Of a stretch of DNA of 64,000 nucleotides, positions 50,984-59,823 are shown piece by piece (position 1 is the first letter of the stretch; each line of letters begins with the position of its first letter). The stretch lies in the NCBI RefSeq assembly GCF_034274695.1, contig NZ_CP128362.1:1054001-1118000 (forward strand), written 5' to 3'. The stretch is from Chitinophaga sp. LS1. Its GTDB lineage: Bacteria > Bacteroidota > Bacteroidia > Chitinophagales > Chitinophagaceae. The translations under genes were made by a program, and so were the position numbers. The notes beneath the pieces are model-generated. The model did no database searches, was not told where the DNA came from, and saw only the letters and a program-made list of their open reading frames with translations.

Positions 50984-52555
50984 TTATTTAATCAACTCAT
51001 ACACCGGCAACCTATCCAACGCCACCACCTGCTCAATCGTCTTAGGCCCCTTAAACACCTCCCCTTTATCACTCCTCCATTTCCCCTTCGGCAACACAAC
51101 AGACTGCTTTCCATCCTTCGCCATCACAGGCGCCACCAAATACTTATCTCCCAACATAAACTCACCCTTCACTTCCGCAAGCCCCTGCCCGGGAAACTCA
51201 TACTCCATACACCTCACAATAGGCTCCCCATTGAATGCCGATGCCTTCGCCAATTGCATGATATAAGGCGTATATTTCTCCCTGATCTCCACCGTCTTCT
51301 TCACAATTGCTAAATGCTCCTGACTCAACACCCTCCATGGCGCCACCGAAAACTGCATCATCGGCATCAAAGCAGAACATTGCGCCGAACGCACTACCAA
51401 CTCCTCATCCAATTTATCTCTTCCTATAAAAGATCCATATTCACCTCCGCCAATCATATCCGGACAAGTAAAATTATATCCCAACAACCCCGCAAGCGTA
51501 ATATGCGGAATCAGTTTCTGCAGATCCACCCATGTGTGTTGCTTATCTCTTAATCGCTGCACCAATGGCTCTCCCGCCATCTTCCACATAGCACGGTATT
51601 CATTCAAAGCATATCCCAATCCAATCTCACCCCACAACTGACTATGATCATTAGGTATCGCTTTCTCATAAGAAACAGCATCAGCAGGATAAAAATCAGC
51701 ATCACCTGCATCAAACTTAAATCCATCCAGGTGATAGGTATGCACCATATAATCCAGTCTTCCCTTAAACCATTCCTTCGCTGCCGGATTAGTAAAATCC
51801 AACACGGCACTATACCCATTCCACCATGTCAGGATAGCCGTGGTATCAGCCTTCTTATTCAGTAACAGCTTTTTACTTTGCAACTCTCTGAACACTTCTG
51901 TATCAGGAGAAATAAAAGGACTTATCCACAACATCACCTTAAAACCCATTTTGTGCAGGCTATCGATCATCGCAGTAGCATTTTCAAATCTATCTTTTCT
52001 GAAATCGAATCGACCATAATAGTCACCCCAGTTATCATCAATCATCAACACACCAGCTGGAAAACCATTCTCGATAATCGCCTTTGCATATGCAAGAATG
52101 TCAGCCTGGTTTTGATTGTACACCAGTTCAATCCATGTGTTATACTGAGGTCTGTACAATAACAGGGTGTCAGGCAATTTCCCTTTTGCAGGAAAATGTT
52201 TCTTAGCAGCATTCGCAAAAGCTTCTTTTAAATTATGCCCTATAGAGTCCAGCTCCACAGGTGCTGCAGCATTTGTGATTTCCAACACATCACCTTTCAC
52301 AGTAAAGGTAAATGGGCCATCACTCCAAATGTATCTTCCACTGGTAGATAATAACAAAGGAGCTGCCTGGTTACCACCCGTATTAGCAAACAGGTTAAAT
52401 GTATACCCGTCTTTAACCGGCATTTGCTGCCCTTCGGTCACAGCGCCACCATACCAGCGTTCGCCATTTTTTATTTGTATAGTCTTAGTTTGTGCATACG
52501 AGCACTTGCAGATAGCAACAATTAGAATAGTTGATAATACTTTTCCCCAGGGCAT
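50984..52555 (-). CDS. GH31 family glycoside hydrolase
   Basis: 523 residues with a signal peptide (MPWGKVLSTILIVAICKCSYA). The GH31 core is marked by GVLMIDDNWGDYYGRFDF, MLWISPFISPD, the nucleophile Asp in GFKFDAGD and an acid/base Asp in CPDMIGGGE. It resembles the myogenesis-regulating-glycosidase/alpha-galactosidase-like branch rather than alpha-glucosidases. It acts in the periplasm. A palindromic LacI-type site lies 53 bp upstream of its start. Confidence 0.85.
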   Translation of the reverse strand: MPWGKVLSTILIVAICKCSYAQTKTIQIKNGERWYGGAVTEGQQMPVKDGYTFNLFANTGGNQAAPLLLSTSGRYIWSDGPFTFTVKGDVLEITNAAAPVELDSIGHNLKEAFANAAKKHFPAKGKLPDTLLLYRPQYNTWIELVYNQNQADILAYAKAIIENGFPAGVLMIDDNWGDYYGRFDFRKDRFENATAMIDSLHKMGFKVMLWISPFISPDTEVFRELQSKKLLLNKKADTTAILTWWNGYSAVLDFTNPAAKEWFKGRLDYMVHTYHLDGFKFDAGDADFYPADAVSYEKAIPNDHSQLWGEIGLGYALNEYRAMWKMAGEPLVQRLRDKQHTWVDLQKLIPHITLAGLLGYNFTCPDMIGGGEYGSFIGRDKLDEELVVRSAQCSALMPMMQFSVAPWRVLSQEHLAIVKKTVEIREKYTPYIMQLAKASAFNGEPIVRCMEYEFPGQGLAEVKGEFMLGDKYLVAPVMAKDGKQSVVLPKGKWRSDKGEVFKGPKTIEQVVALDRLPVYELIK

Positions 52556-52607
52556 GATTTTGGTCGTTTTACTTTTCTAAAATAGGGTTATTTAAGGAGA
52601 GTGTGGT

Positions 52608-52625
52608 TACGCAACCGGTTGTGTG
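52608..52625. promoter_or_regulatory. LacI-type palindromic operator candidate
   Basis: TACGCAACCGGTTGTGTG, with the perfect core CAACCGGTTG, lies between the GH31 gene and the phosphatase gene. CG-centred AACCGGTT palindromes are typical LacI/GalR-family sites. No LacI gene is in this window. Confidence 0.55.
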
Positions 52626-52658
52626 AATTTTAAAGTATATTTGGTAAATGCACAACCT

Positions 52659-53213
52659 ATGCCAGACAAATCAGACAAGCTGCTAGTACTTGATCTTGAC
52701 GAAACATTGATACATGCTACTTCTTCGCCATTGGCTGTACCCCCGGATTTCCAGTTTGATTTATATCATGTGTATAGACGTCCCGGGCTTGAGCAGTTTC
52801 TTTTAAATATATCCCAACATTTTACATTAGGCGTATGGAGTTCTGCATCTGATGAATATGTGGAAGAGATTGTGAAAACGATCACGCCTGATGCAATTGA
52901 ATGGTTCATTGTATGGGGGAGAAGCAGGTGTACGATAAAACGGGATTTTACCTTGGATAATTATTACTTCGAAAAGAAGTTGGAGAAAGTGAAGAATAAG
53001 GGCTTTAAATTAGAACAGATAATTATTGTGGATGACTCGCCGGAGAAGGCAAGGAGTAATTATGGGAATGCGGTGTATATAGAACCATTTGAGGGGAATA
53101 GGGAGGATGATGAGTTGAGATATTTGCATGATTATCTTTTAACATTGAAGGAGGTGAGTAATATACGCGCTGTGGAAAAGAGAGGGTGGAGGAATAGAAT
53201 GTTGAATTGTTGA
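52659..53213 (+). CDS. NIF-family HAD phosphatase (CTD-phosphatase-like)
   Basis: 184 residues from ATG 52659; an upstream in-frame GTG at 52623 is inside the operator region. The NLI-interacting-factor/FCP1 pattern is LLVLDLDETLIHATSS (nucleophile and acid Asp), YRRPGLEQFLLNISQHF, LGVWSSASDEYVEEIV and IIIVDDSPEKARSNYGN. Such bacterial proteins are of unknown target and are small single-domain phosphatases. Confidence 0.85.
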   Translation: MPDKSDKLLVLDLDETLIHATSSPLAVPPDFQFDLYHVYRRPGLEQFLLNISQHFTLGVWSSASDEYVEEIVKTITPDAIEWFIVWGRSRCTIKRDFTLDNYYFEKKLEKVKNKGFKLEQIIIVDDSPEKARSNYGNAVYIEPFEGNREDDELRYLHDYLLTLKEVSNIRAVEKRGWRNRMLNC

Positions 53214-53342
53214 ATTCAAACATTCATCTTAACACATTCCCAATCATACGAACAACCATACAATCAACTAATTACCAACAACTTGTTACACTCAAAAACT
53301 CTTTGTATCTTCATATAATCCAACAAGGATGTGTAAAAAAAC

Positions 53343-53924
53343 ATGGTTTATAGCAATGAATTTCTAACACCACGTTTAACTGGTAAACGTTTTGACGACC
53401 ATACAATTCCGTTAGACTTACTGGAAGACTTTGCGGCTCTGGAAGAATTGATTATTGAGGTCGCCAAATGGAAAAACCCGGGTTCTAATTTCAGGACTTG
53501 GCCATTTGATAAAAATGACAAACTGGTAAGCTTTGAATCCATTGATCATATATCTCTTCTTGATCCTTTAGATGTTCCTTCCAGGCTTGAAGAACTTGCT
53601 AATCTTGAAGCTGGCTGGTTAAATGGTGAAGGCGTAGCAATGAACAGGGAAGATTTAAACTGGTTCGCGGAATTGTTTGAGAATAATTACAACCCGGCAT
53701 TACCCCTTCCTCATCTATATCCAACTCCATTAGGTGGGATTCAGTCAGAATGGTCTTCTGAAGCTTATGATATAAGTCTAAATATTGACCTAACTGAGAA
53801 AACCGGGTTTTATCAATCACTCCATCACAGCAGTGATGACGTTAATGAGGCTACATTAGATTTAACGAATGAGAGTGATTGGCAATTGCTTAACCAAAAT
53901 CTTACAGGAATTTTTAACGCTTAG
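53343..53924 (+). CDS. Hypothetical protein of an accessory pair
   Basis: 193 residues, acidic and soluble. The start LTGKRFDDHTIPLDLLEDFA followed by ALEELIIEVAKWK resembles an unnamed Bacteroidota family usually found before a second small gene. I recall that partner as beginning with a LLLRQV-type sequence; a truncated version follows here. Function unknown, possibly a toxin-antitoxin or immunity component. Confidence 0.55.
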   Translation: MVYSNEFLTPRLTGKRFDDHTIPLDLLEDFAALEELIIEVAKWKNPGSNFRTWPFDKNDKLVSFESIDHISLLDPLDVPSRLEELANLEAGWLNGEGVAMNREDLNWFAELFENNYNPALPLPHLYPTPLGGIQSEWSSEAYDISLNIDLTEKTGFYQSLHHSSDDVNEATLDLTNESDWQLLNQNLTGIFNA

Positions 53925-53927
53925 TAC

Positions 53928-54032
53928 ATGCAAAAGGATACATTGTTATTAAGACAGGTTCAACTTGCTTACAAGGTTGTAAGTACGGCGATCCATTGTT
54001 TCCTTCAGGGATTTGTGACATTTCATTTGTAA
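53928..54032 (+). pseudogene. Truncated small ORF, partner of the 53343 gene
   Basis: ATG 53928 opens 34 codons starting MQKDTLLLRQVQLAYK and ending at TAA 54030-54032, three bases after the previous stop. The start fits the LLLRQV family, but the rest is unlike it, so it is probably truncated or frameshifted. Confidence 0.4.
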
Positions 54033-54090
54033 AGTTTTTGGCTTTACAAGGCGTCAAACTTCTTTTTCATCGGGTTGGGTTTATTATTTG

Positions 54091-54810
54091 TCAATCATAT
54101 AAGCTATCGTACATATCATCCCATTCAGCATTTCTATCTTTTACCACACAATGCTTCAAATGTATTCGATAATATTTTTCTAATACTGCAAAAATTATAT
54201 CTGAAATTAATTCCTGTGCTTCCTTCAATGGCATTGGATTTTCAATATCCTCCCGTCTGGCAGTTTTTAAAAAACGAACCAATGTTGCTAATGGGAAATC
54301 TAACCCATCTAATTTTGATTTGACAAGATCAAATGCCTGATGCATCCGATTAAAATCCATTCCATGACTAAGCACCAATAATAAATCTCTTATAAAAACC
54401 TCAGAAGGTACTAATTTAAGAAGATGCGCCATTGGGTTTTCTTCATCTTCTATCATTGGTTTATAAACAGAAAAATCAATACTAAGGGTTGTAGGAATAT
54501 TATTAACCCGTTGAAGATTTACAGTGCCCAATGTATTCATATCAATCACCGTTGTCAGGGTGACCTTATCCACATTCTCCTTATTTTCAAAAACTAAATA
54601 GGACAATCCATCTATAAACCGCACTAACTGACGGGCTTGTACATTCACCTTTTCATCAGGCGTAGTCATTAAATATTCAGAACTAAATAGATACAGGGGT
54701 TGACCGTCATTGAAGAGACAGCATATCCTAAAGCCTTTATCTACAAGGACTTCTGTTAATCCAACTATGAAATTATTAGCATAATCTATTTCAAATGCCC
54801 AATTTGCCAT
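54091..54810 (-). CDS. Hypothetical protein
   Basis: 239 residues, acidic, soluble, no signal peptide. The N-terminal MANWAFEIDYANNFIVGLTE and a helical C-terminal half (IHLKHCVVKDRNAEWDDMYD) give no known family. It lies alone on the minus strand among small accessory genes and could be an immunity-type protein. Function unknown. Confidence 0.6.
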   Translation of the reverse strand: MANWAFEIDYANNFIVGLTEVLVDKGFRICCLFNDGQPLYLFSSEYLMTTPDEKVNVQARQLVRFIDGLSYLVFENKENVDKVTLTTVIDMNTLGTVNLQRVNNIPTTLSIDFSVYKPMIEDEENPMAHLLKLVPSEVFIRDLLLVLSHGMDFNRMHQAFDLVKSKLDGLDFPLATLVRFLKTARREDIENPMPLKEAQELISDIIFAVLEKYYRIHLKHCVVKDRNAEWDDMYDSLYD

Positions 54811-54860
54811 TCAATTGAATTAATTATTATTATCTCAAATGTAACCTTATAAAAACAAAA

Positions 54861-54992
54861 ATGCTATCACAAATTTATATTGATTCCATCACTATTTTGA
54901 ACCAGGCAGAAGGTAGTGTTGTGCATGAGCCCACCCCTCCATCCATTCTCATTAAATTGAAGCAAGGTTTTACCAGTCAATCTGGCCAATAA
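54861..54992 (+). CDS. Small ORF, possible gene fragment
   Basis: 43 codons from ATG 54861 to TAA 54990-54992 (MLSQIYIDSITILNQAEGSV type). The composition is protein-like, but no promoter box or family was seen. Confidence 0.3.
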   Translation: MLSQIYIDSITILNQAEGSVVHEPTPPSILIKLKQGFTSQSGQ

Positions 54993-55040
54993 CTCTCTAC
55001 CAATTTGACAATTTTTATAAGAAAATTGTATCTTCCCCCT

Positions 55041-55286
55041 ATGCTAGCTGTACACTGGACACCCGTAAAAAACACAGGTAGAATTCTAAAAAATAGAATC
55101 ACAAAATCTTCCAACGGGCTTTATTGTTTCTCACTTACCGGTCACAAATCCCCTGTCAGGTGGTGGATTCATTTCTTCAATCAATGCGATGTAAGACAAA
55201 GACAACAATACAATGGTATTGTCTTCCGGCTTCAACAGCAGGATATACCTGCCTACTTTTGGCAAGGTGATTCCATAAGGAAATGA
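55041..55286 (+). CDS. Truncated protein with a VHWTPVKN-type start
   Basis: 81 residues from ATG 55041. The start MLAVHWTPVKNTGRILKNRI matches the start of ADP-ribosyltransferase-like or DarT-like families (H-x-T-x-x-x-N-x-x-x-I-L pattern), and GLYCFSLTGHKSPVRWWIHF follows. The protein stops early (AYFWQGDSIRK), about half the length of such families. It is probably 3'-truncated. Confidence 0.4.
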   Translation: MLAVHWTPVKNTGRILKNRITKSSNGLYCFSLTGHKSPVRWWIHFFNQCDVRQRQQYNGIVFRLQQQDIPAYFWQGDSIRK

Positions 55287-55414
55287 TTTTCAGCGGGTAC
55301 TTAAACAAAAGTAATTGAATAGTGAGAAACGTGTACGTAGTGATAATTGGGACAATGCATTGTAGATGATATACCCAAAATAACATCCCTAATAACCGTA
55401 AAATGAAATATTGA

Positions 55415-55726
55415 ATGAAGGATATCAGATCAGATGTTTTACAACTCATTGCCCTTTTAGAGAGCAGGCCATCCATGGTAATGGGCGTATCACCAAATTT
55501 TCAAACAATGGCAATGTATATTGAGGGGTATTTGTCGGGTATTAATCTGGCCTCTAATCCCAACATATTTCCAGGTATTGATCCATGGTTTCAGGAAAAG
55601 AATAATGTTAATAAAAGCCGTTCCTGGCTCTGGCATATCCAGAAGCAAAATAAAGGTAAGTCTGATGAGGAGCTGAGAAAAATCCTTCTTCAGACCTTTA
55701 GAGAATACGCTGAAGAAAAACTATAG
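55415..55726 (+). CDS. Small immunity-like protein
   Basis: 103 residues. LLESRPSMVMGVSPNFQTMA followed by YIEGYLSGINLASNPN and DPWFQEKNNVNKSRSWLWHI matches the R-P-x-M-x-x-G...GY...SxxW pattern of short proteins seen as immunity or antitoxin partners. The C terminus is helical. No neighbouring toxin is intact, so it may be an orphan. Assignment is inference. Confidence 0.5.
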   Translation: MKDIRSDVLQLIALLESRPSMVMGVSPNFQTMAMYIEGYLSGINLASNPNIFPGIDPWFQEKNNVNKSRSWLWHIQKQNKGKSDEELRKILLQTFREYAEEKL

Positions 55727-55987
55727 ATAGCCGTGCAAAAAAAATCATCCCTGCTGCCTCAGCAATAATACCAAAACAAAAAAAGCTCAATCAAGAATAA
55801 TACTTATTCATTTAATGATCGCCATCAAAAACATCCTTTAAATACGGTTGTTGCTATTGTCTAAAGAGAAACAATGCCTCCGTTACCAGGTATTTTTACC
55901 TGTTTTTTAAATACAGTAAATCCTCTCATAACGCTACCACTTTTACTACATAATTTCATTAACCAGATTCTGCTGGTCCTGACATAA

Positions 55988-56131
55988 ATTAACAGTAAGG
56001 AGAATAAACAACAACCCTTAACTATTACTGATATGAGTGGGAAGGTTGCATACAAAGAGCAATTTGGATTGGTAGCTGGAAAAAATAAGCTGGCTGAAAA
56101 ACTTGTACTGAAACGCTGGCGTTTTTTATAG
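55988..56131 (+). pseudogene. Fragment of a T9SS C-terminal sorting domain
   Basis: An open frame without a start reads LTITDMSGKVAYKEQFGLVA then GKNKLAEKLVL and ends at TAG 56129-56131. This is the middle of a type A sorting domain (I-x-D-x-x-G-K-V...G-x-N). No cargo body lies upstream, where the frame is broken. A remnant of a deleted secreted-protein gene. Confidence 0.45.
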
Positions 56132-56141
56132 GATTTGTGAG

Positions 56142-56173
56142 GAAGCTGTCTCTAAATAAATGGAGGCGGCTTC
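56142..56173 (+). terminator. Terminator-like hairpin
   Basis: GAAGCTGTCTC pairs with GAGGCGGCTTC (two wobble or mismatched positions) around AAATAAATG, followed by TTTATTT. Confidence 0.5.
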
Positions 56174-56300
56174 TTTATTTATGCAATACCAGCTTCATCC
56201 AATCTCTCCGCAAAGGCCATTATACTACTCTTTGATACTACAATATACCCTTTATCACTTTTTATACTACCTTGCCTATACTTTTATTTTTTAATTATCT

Positions 56301-57104
56301 ATGGCGCTCATTAATTTCAAACTCAGACATCCGGACAACATCTTTCCATGGGGCGATGCTCCAGATACAAGCATGCATTGGTTTGGACTCACGGATGGTG
56401 AATATTGGCTTGATTTAAATAAAGCCACTCTTTACGAATATACAAATGAAGTATTGGCAGGCGATGTGAATGCCTCTCACTATGTAGAGTACCAAATAGT
56501 TCGATTGATCGAAGATTGGACAAGCATATTTGAATCTATTGCTGAACCTATTCCTGATGCCTTTTATGCGATTGCCAGGAATAATAATCATTTATACAGG
56601 TTTTATGGCGCAGTCCAAAAATGGTTAGATAAATTGTCGGAAGACCCTTCAATTGATATAGATACCTATTACGATCGCTATGATAAGACGATCGAATGGA
56701 TATACAGCAGAACACTTACCGCTATGCACTTAACAAGCGGACCGGGTATTAGTTTTTTCAGAAACAGGAATAATATTTCCATTGTCTGGAAAGCAGACCA
56801 TCAAACAGAGAATAATATTCCTGTATGGACCGCTCAAAACGGAGAAGTTGAATTGGAATACGAAGTTTTCGTCAGTGAGATAGAAGATTTTGGCAATCGC
56901 TTCTTTCAGGCAATGGATACGCAGGTTCAGATAGCAGTAGAAAAAGATTGGGGCACTACACATATTAATAAAGAGCGGTTAATACAAGAACAGCAGGAAA
57001 GAAAGGATGAATTTCAAAAGAAGTTGGCTGTGTTAAAAAGCGAGCCTACTAAACACACAGATTGGGATTTAATAAATTCTCTGATAACGAAAATGTTTAG
57101 TTAA
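56301..57104 (+). CDS. DUF5984-like protein
   Basis: 267 residues, acidic, soluble. The N-terminal order (HPDNIFPWGDAPDTSMHWFG, then LTDGEYWLDLNKATLYEYT) matches the DUF5984 family, whose role is unknown. A coiled-coil-like acidic C terminus (KERLIQEQQERKDEFQKKLA) follows. It is the last gene of the accessory patch and stands alone on its strand. Confidence 0.6.
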   Translation: MALINFKLRHPDNIFPWGDAPDTSMHWFGLTDGEYWLDLNKATLYEYTNEVLAGDVNASHYVEYQIVRLIEDWTSIFESIAEPIPDAFYAIARNNNHLYRFYGAVQKWLDKLSEDPSIDIDTYYDRYDKTIEWIYSRTLTAMHLTSGPGISFFRNRNNISIVWKADHQTENNIPVWTAQNGEVELEYEVFVSEIEDFGNRFFQAMDTQVQIAVEKDWGTTHINKERLIQEQQERKDEFQKKLAVLKSEPTKHTDWDLINSLITKMFS

Positions 57105-57293
57105 AGAAGCTATTTACGAGAATAGAATAACAAACAGTTATCAAATAATTGATTACATGTTGATCTTAATCCCCTGTAGGGATAAAAATGCAATCTAAAA
57201 ACACGGTATCTGCAGCCATATCCGGGTTCTTATGTGCACGATCATGAACGGGCATGCACGTGCATAAAGCTTGTAGTCGGGATGGAGAGCGTA

Positions 57294-58064
57294 TTATTCA
57301 TCCAGGTAATTCGTGATAATTTTACTAATGGTATCTGCTTTATTAACAACCATGAGATGCCCTCCACCCTTAATGCGATAGTCAGGATGCACAAGCCTGC
57401 CGGTTATTACTCTATCGGCAGTACCGTGTATTTGAATAGTTCTCTCCGGGGGTACTTTATTATCCCAATAAGCAATGCTTTTCAGTGCCCAACGAAAAAA
57501 AGACACATCTGTTTGCGCCAATAAATTCGTTAATGTCTTTTTATCATTTGGGGACTGGGCACCAAAATACCGATAGGAGAGAAAATTAGCACGTTTTATT
57601 AATGGACCGGGAATGATTCGATATAATCCCAATTTCATGAAAAAGTACTGAAACCTGTTCAATTCATACTTTGTTTTGACTGAAGAGATCAACACCATTT
57701 TATCAATCTTTATCTGTTTTGAAACTTCCACAGCAACGATGCCTCCAAAAGAAAGTCCGATAAGATCCGGATTTTCAACGGTGATCTGGCTCTTTATCCT
57801 ACCTGCATATTGCCTGATTGATTCAGTGGGCAACGCAGGAATCCAGTTTATGTAGACGATGTGATATCCTGGAAGTTTCAGGTTCATAAATATACTAGAG
57901 TCTGCTCCTATACCACTAAACAGGTAAACAGTTTTTTGTTCGCTTTTTGCTGTATCCTCCGGAGGTTGAGCCCCAGCCAGGAGGCTGCTGAACATACATA
58001 AAATCCAAAAAATCACTTTCACACTTTGCGTCATAGACTTCTTCACTTCTTGCTTAATAGCCAT
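57294..58064 (-). CDS. Exported alpha/beta hydrolase
   Basis: 256 residues; a start at the second Met (58034, MTQSVKVIFWILCMFSSLLA) would give a standard signal peptide and is also possible. TVYLFSGIGADSSIFMNLKL, the nucleophile elbow GLSFGGIVA, IQIHGTADRVI (acid) and GGGHLMVV (His) give a full catalytic triad. The substrate is unknown; a lipase/esterase role in the periplasm is likely. Confidence 0.75.
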   Translation of the reverse strand: MAIKQEVKKSMTQSVKVIFWILCMFSSLLAGAQPPEDTAKSEQKTVYLFSGIGADSSIFMNLKLPGYHIVYINWIPALPTESIRQYAGRIKSQITVENPDLIGLSFGGIVAVEVSKQIKIDKMVLISSVKTKYELNRFQYFFMKLGLYRIIPGPLIKRANFLSYRYFGAQSPNDKKTLTNLLAQTDVSFFRWALKSIAYWDNKVPPERTIQIHGTADRVITGRLVHPDYRIKGGGHLMVVNKADTISKIITNYLDE

Positions 58065-58363
58065 TTTTTAACATAATAGTTTGCGATAACAGGAGAACCC
58101 GCTGAAAAGTATTTCCTATGGCAAGTATAATACCATTTCTCAGATAGACCCCATTCCAGGAGCGATCAAACCAGTTAAAATTTATTTTATCGCAAACAGG
58201 CCCACTCTTAGACGCCCATATCAGGATTGGAACCTATACAACCATAGATCAACACTTAGCCGCCCCCGGTGATGAACATTCATCAATAGACTAACTTTTA
58301 TGTTAGCAAGCCTTTCATCTACAACGCAATTTAGTAAACGTTTCAAAAGTCGAATAATGCAAA
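58065..58363. other. Intergenic region with a distant inverted repeat
   Basis: No open frame of interest. GTTTGCGATAA (58079-58089) and TTATCGCAAAC (58187-58197) are inverted copies about 97 bp apart; nothing else was seen. Confidence 0.5.
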
Positions 58364-59560
58364 CTATATTTTATTATCCCTGACGAAATACCCATATTTA
58401 AAAAGTTCGTCAAAAATTCCTTTAAAATAATATTTCAGCAGATCCTTCCTGTTGAGAGAAGTATTGGTAAAAAGAATCACCGCTACTTCCCGGGAAAGAT
58501 CTGATAGCATTTCTGTCTTCACACCCGGATCTGTTCCACCATAACCTATCTTCGTGCCCCCATCTTTCGTAGTCCAGAATAGGCCCTCATTCTTGGTCAG
58601 TGGATTAATATTTTCAGGTTTATTGATGGCTGTAAACTGCAATTTTTGCATCCGCTCTATAGTTGACTGCTTAAGCATGTGATGACCGTTATATACGCCA
58701 CCATTTAATAGTGCAATAAAATATTGTGACAATTCGGATACTGAGGTGCGCACCCCACCATCTGGATAAGTAGGAAGTCCGTAAAATGGAATCACTTTTA
58801 AAGAGTCGCCTTGTTTGTCATAATGCGTGGAATATTTTGACAGATCAATTTCTGTTTGAAACCACCCGGTATTCATCATCCCTAATGGTTTAAAAATATG
58901 ATTCTTACTATATTCATTTAATGGTTCTCCCGTTACCTGTTCTACAATATACCCCGCCAATGCAGTAGCAATATTTGAATATTCCCAATAGGTGCCCGGT
59001 CTTTGGTTTAAAAAATTCCCGCTGGAATAATATTTACCTTTCGGATCAAAATAGTTTTTTAAGAAATCGCCCAGGGACTCAGGACTATCTCCTCCATAAT
59101 GATAGGCATTGCTGTAGATGGGCTCCCTATCAGTAATGCCGGAGGTATGTGTTCCCAGGTGTCTCAGTGTGATCTTTTCATCAGGAAAATTGGGGTTGAT
59201 GACCTTGAAAGGTAAATAGGTGTTGATATCCTCATCAAGGGATAATTTACCTTCTTCCTGCGCTTTCATTACACATACACCGGTAAACGTTTTCGAGATA
59301 GATGCGATGTTCATGATTGTATTTGGCGTAAAGGGGATTTTCTTCTCCTGGTCAGCATATCCGTAGCCTTTCATCCAAACCACTTGCTTATTCACGATTA
59401 CAGCAGCACCAACGCCCACCATGCCAGACTGATCCATGTTGCTAATAATGATGCTATCCAGTTCTCTTGCTTTTACATTTTGCTGTCCTGCAGCCTGCTG
59501 CGTGAACAGCGCTGGAATATAAAAAAGAACTAATGCAATCAATGTTTTCCCTGTGTTCAT
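58364..59560 (-). CDS. Serine hydrolase, class C beta-lactamase family
   Basis: 398 residues with a signal peptide ending near TQQAAGQ. The SxxK motif is SISKTF (Ser about 89), the YxN motif is in WEYSNIAT, and a KTG-like third motif is in GYGGTDPGV. This fits the class C beta-lactamase/EstB group, which includes esterases and D-peptidases, so true beta-lactamase activity is not implied. It acts in the periplasm. It is divergent from the LytS-type kinase gene. Confidence 0.85.
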   Translation of the reverse strand: MNTGKTLIALVLFYIPALFTQQAAGQQNVKARELDSIIISNMDQSGMVGVGAAVIVNKQVVWMKGYGYADQEKKIPFTPNTIMNIASISKTFTGVCVMKAQEEGKLSLDEDINTYLPFKVINPNFPDEKITLRHLGTHTSGITDREPIYSNAYHYGGDSPESLGDFLKNYFDPKGKYYSSGNFLNQRPGTYWEYSNIATALAGYIVEQVTGEPLNEYSKNHIFKPLGMMNTGWFQTEIDLSKYSTHYDKQGDSLKVIPFYGLPTYPDGGVRTSVSELSQYFIALLNGGVYNGHHMLKQSTIERMQKLQFTAINKPENINPLTKNEGLFWTTKDGGTKIGYGGTDPGVKTEMLSDLSREVAVILFTNTSLNRKDLLKYYFKGIFDELFKYGYFVRDNKI

Positions 59561-59621
59561 TTTTTGTTTTTTTGTCTATTATATTTATCCCGCTCAAATG
59601 ATACATTTCTCAATTGCAGTG

Positions 59622-59656
59622 GTATTGGTTATTTAAGATAAATATCTAACCAATAC
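59622..59656. promoter_or_regulatory. Inverted repeat, candidate operator
   Basis: GTATTGGTTA (59622-59631) and TAACCAATAC (59647-59656) are exact reverse complements, 15 bp apart, between the beta-lactamase-like gene and the LytS-type kinase gene. Confidence 0.5.
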
Positions 59657-59823
59657 AGAAATGATAGCATAGATGTAGGAATGTTATGAGATGACAAACA
59701 GACATTTTCGGATGTTATTCAGTTTATATATGCATTTTTGAAGTGATTAACATCTAAAACATCCGTTTCATCGACAGGAGGGTATCAAACAGTCTAACAG
59801 TCGTATATTAACATTTGTTTGTC

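Noticed and set aside
58364..59560. True antibiotic-resistance beta-lactamase
   Set aside because: The fold and motifs fit the wide class C-like serine hydrolase group, but the third motif is not a clear KTG, so a resistance role cannot be claimed.
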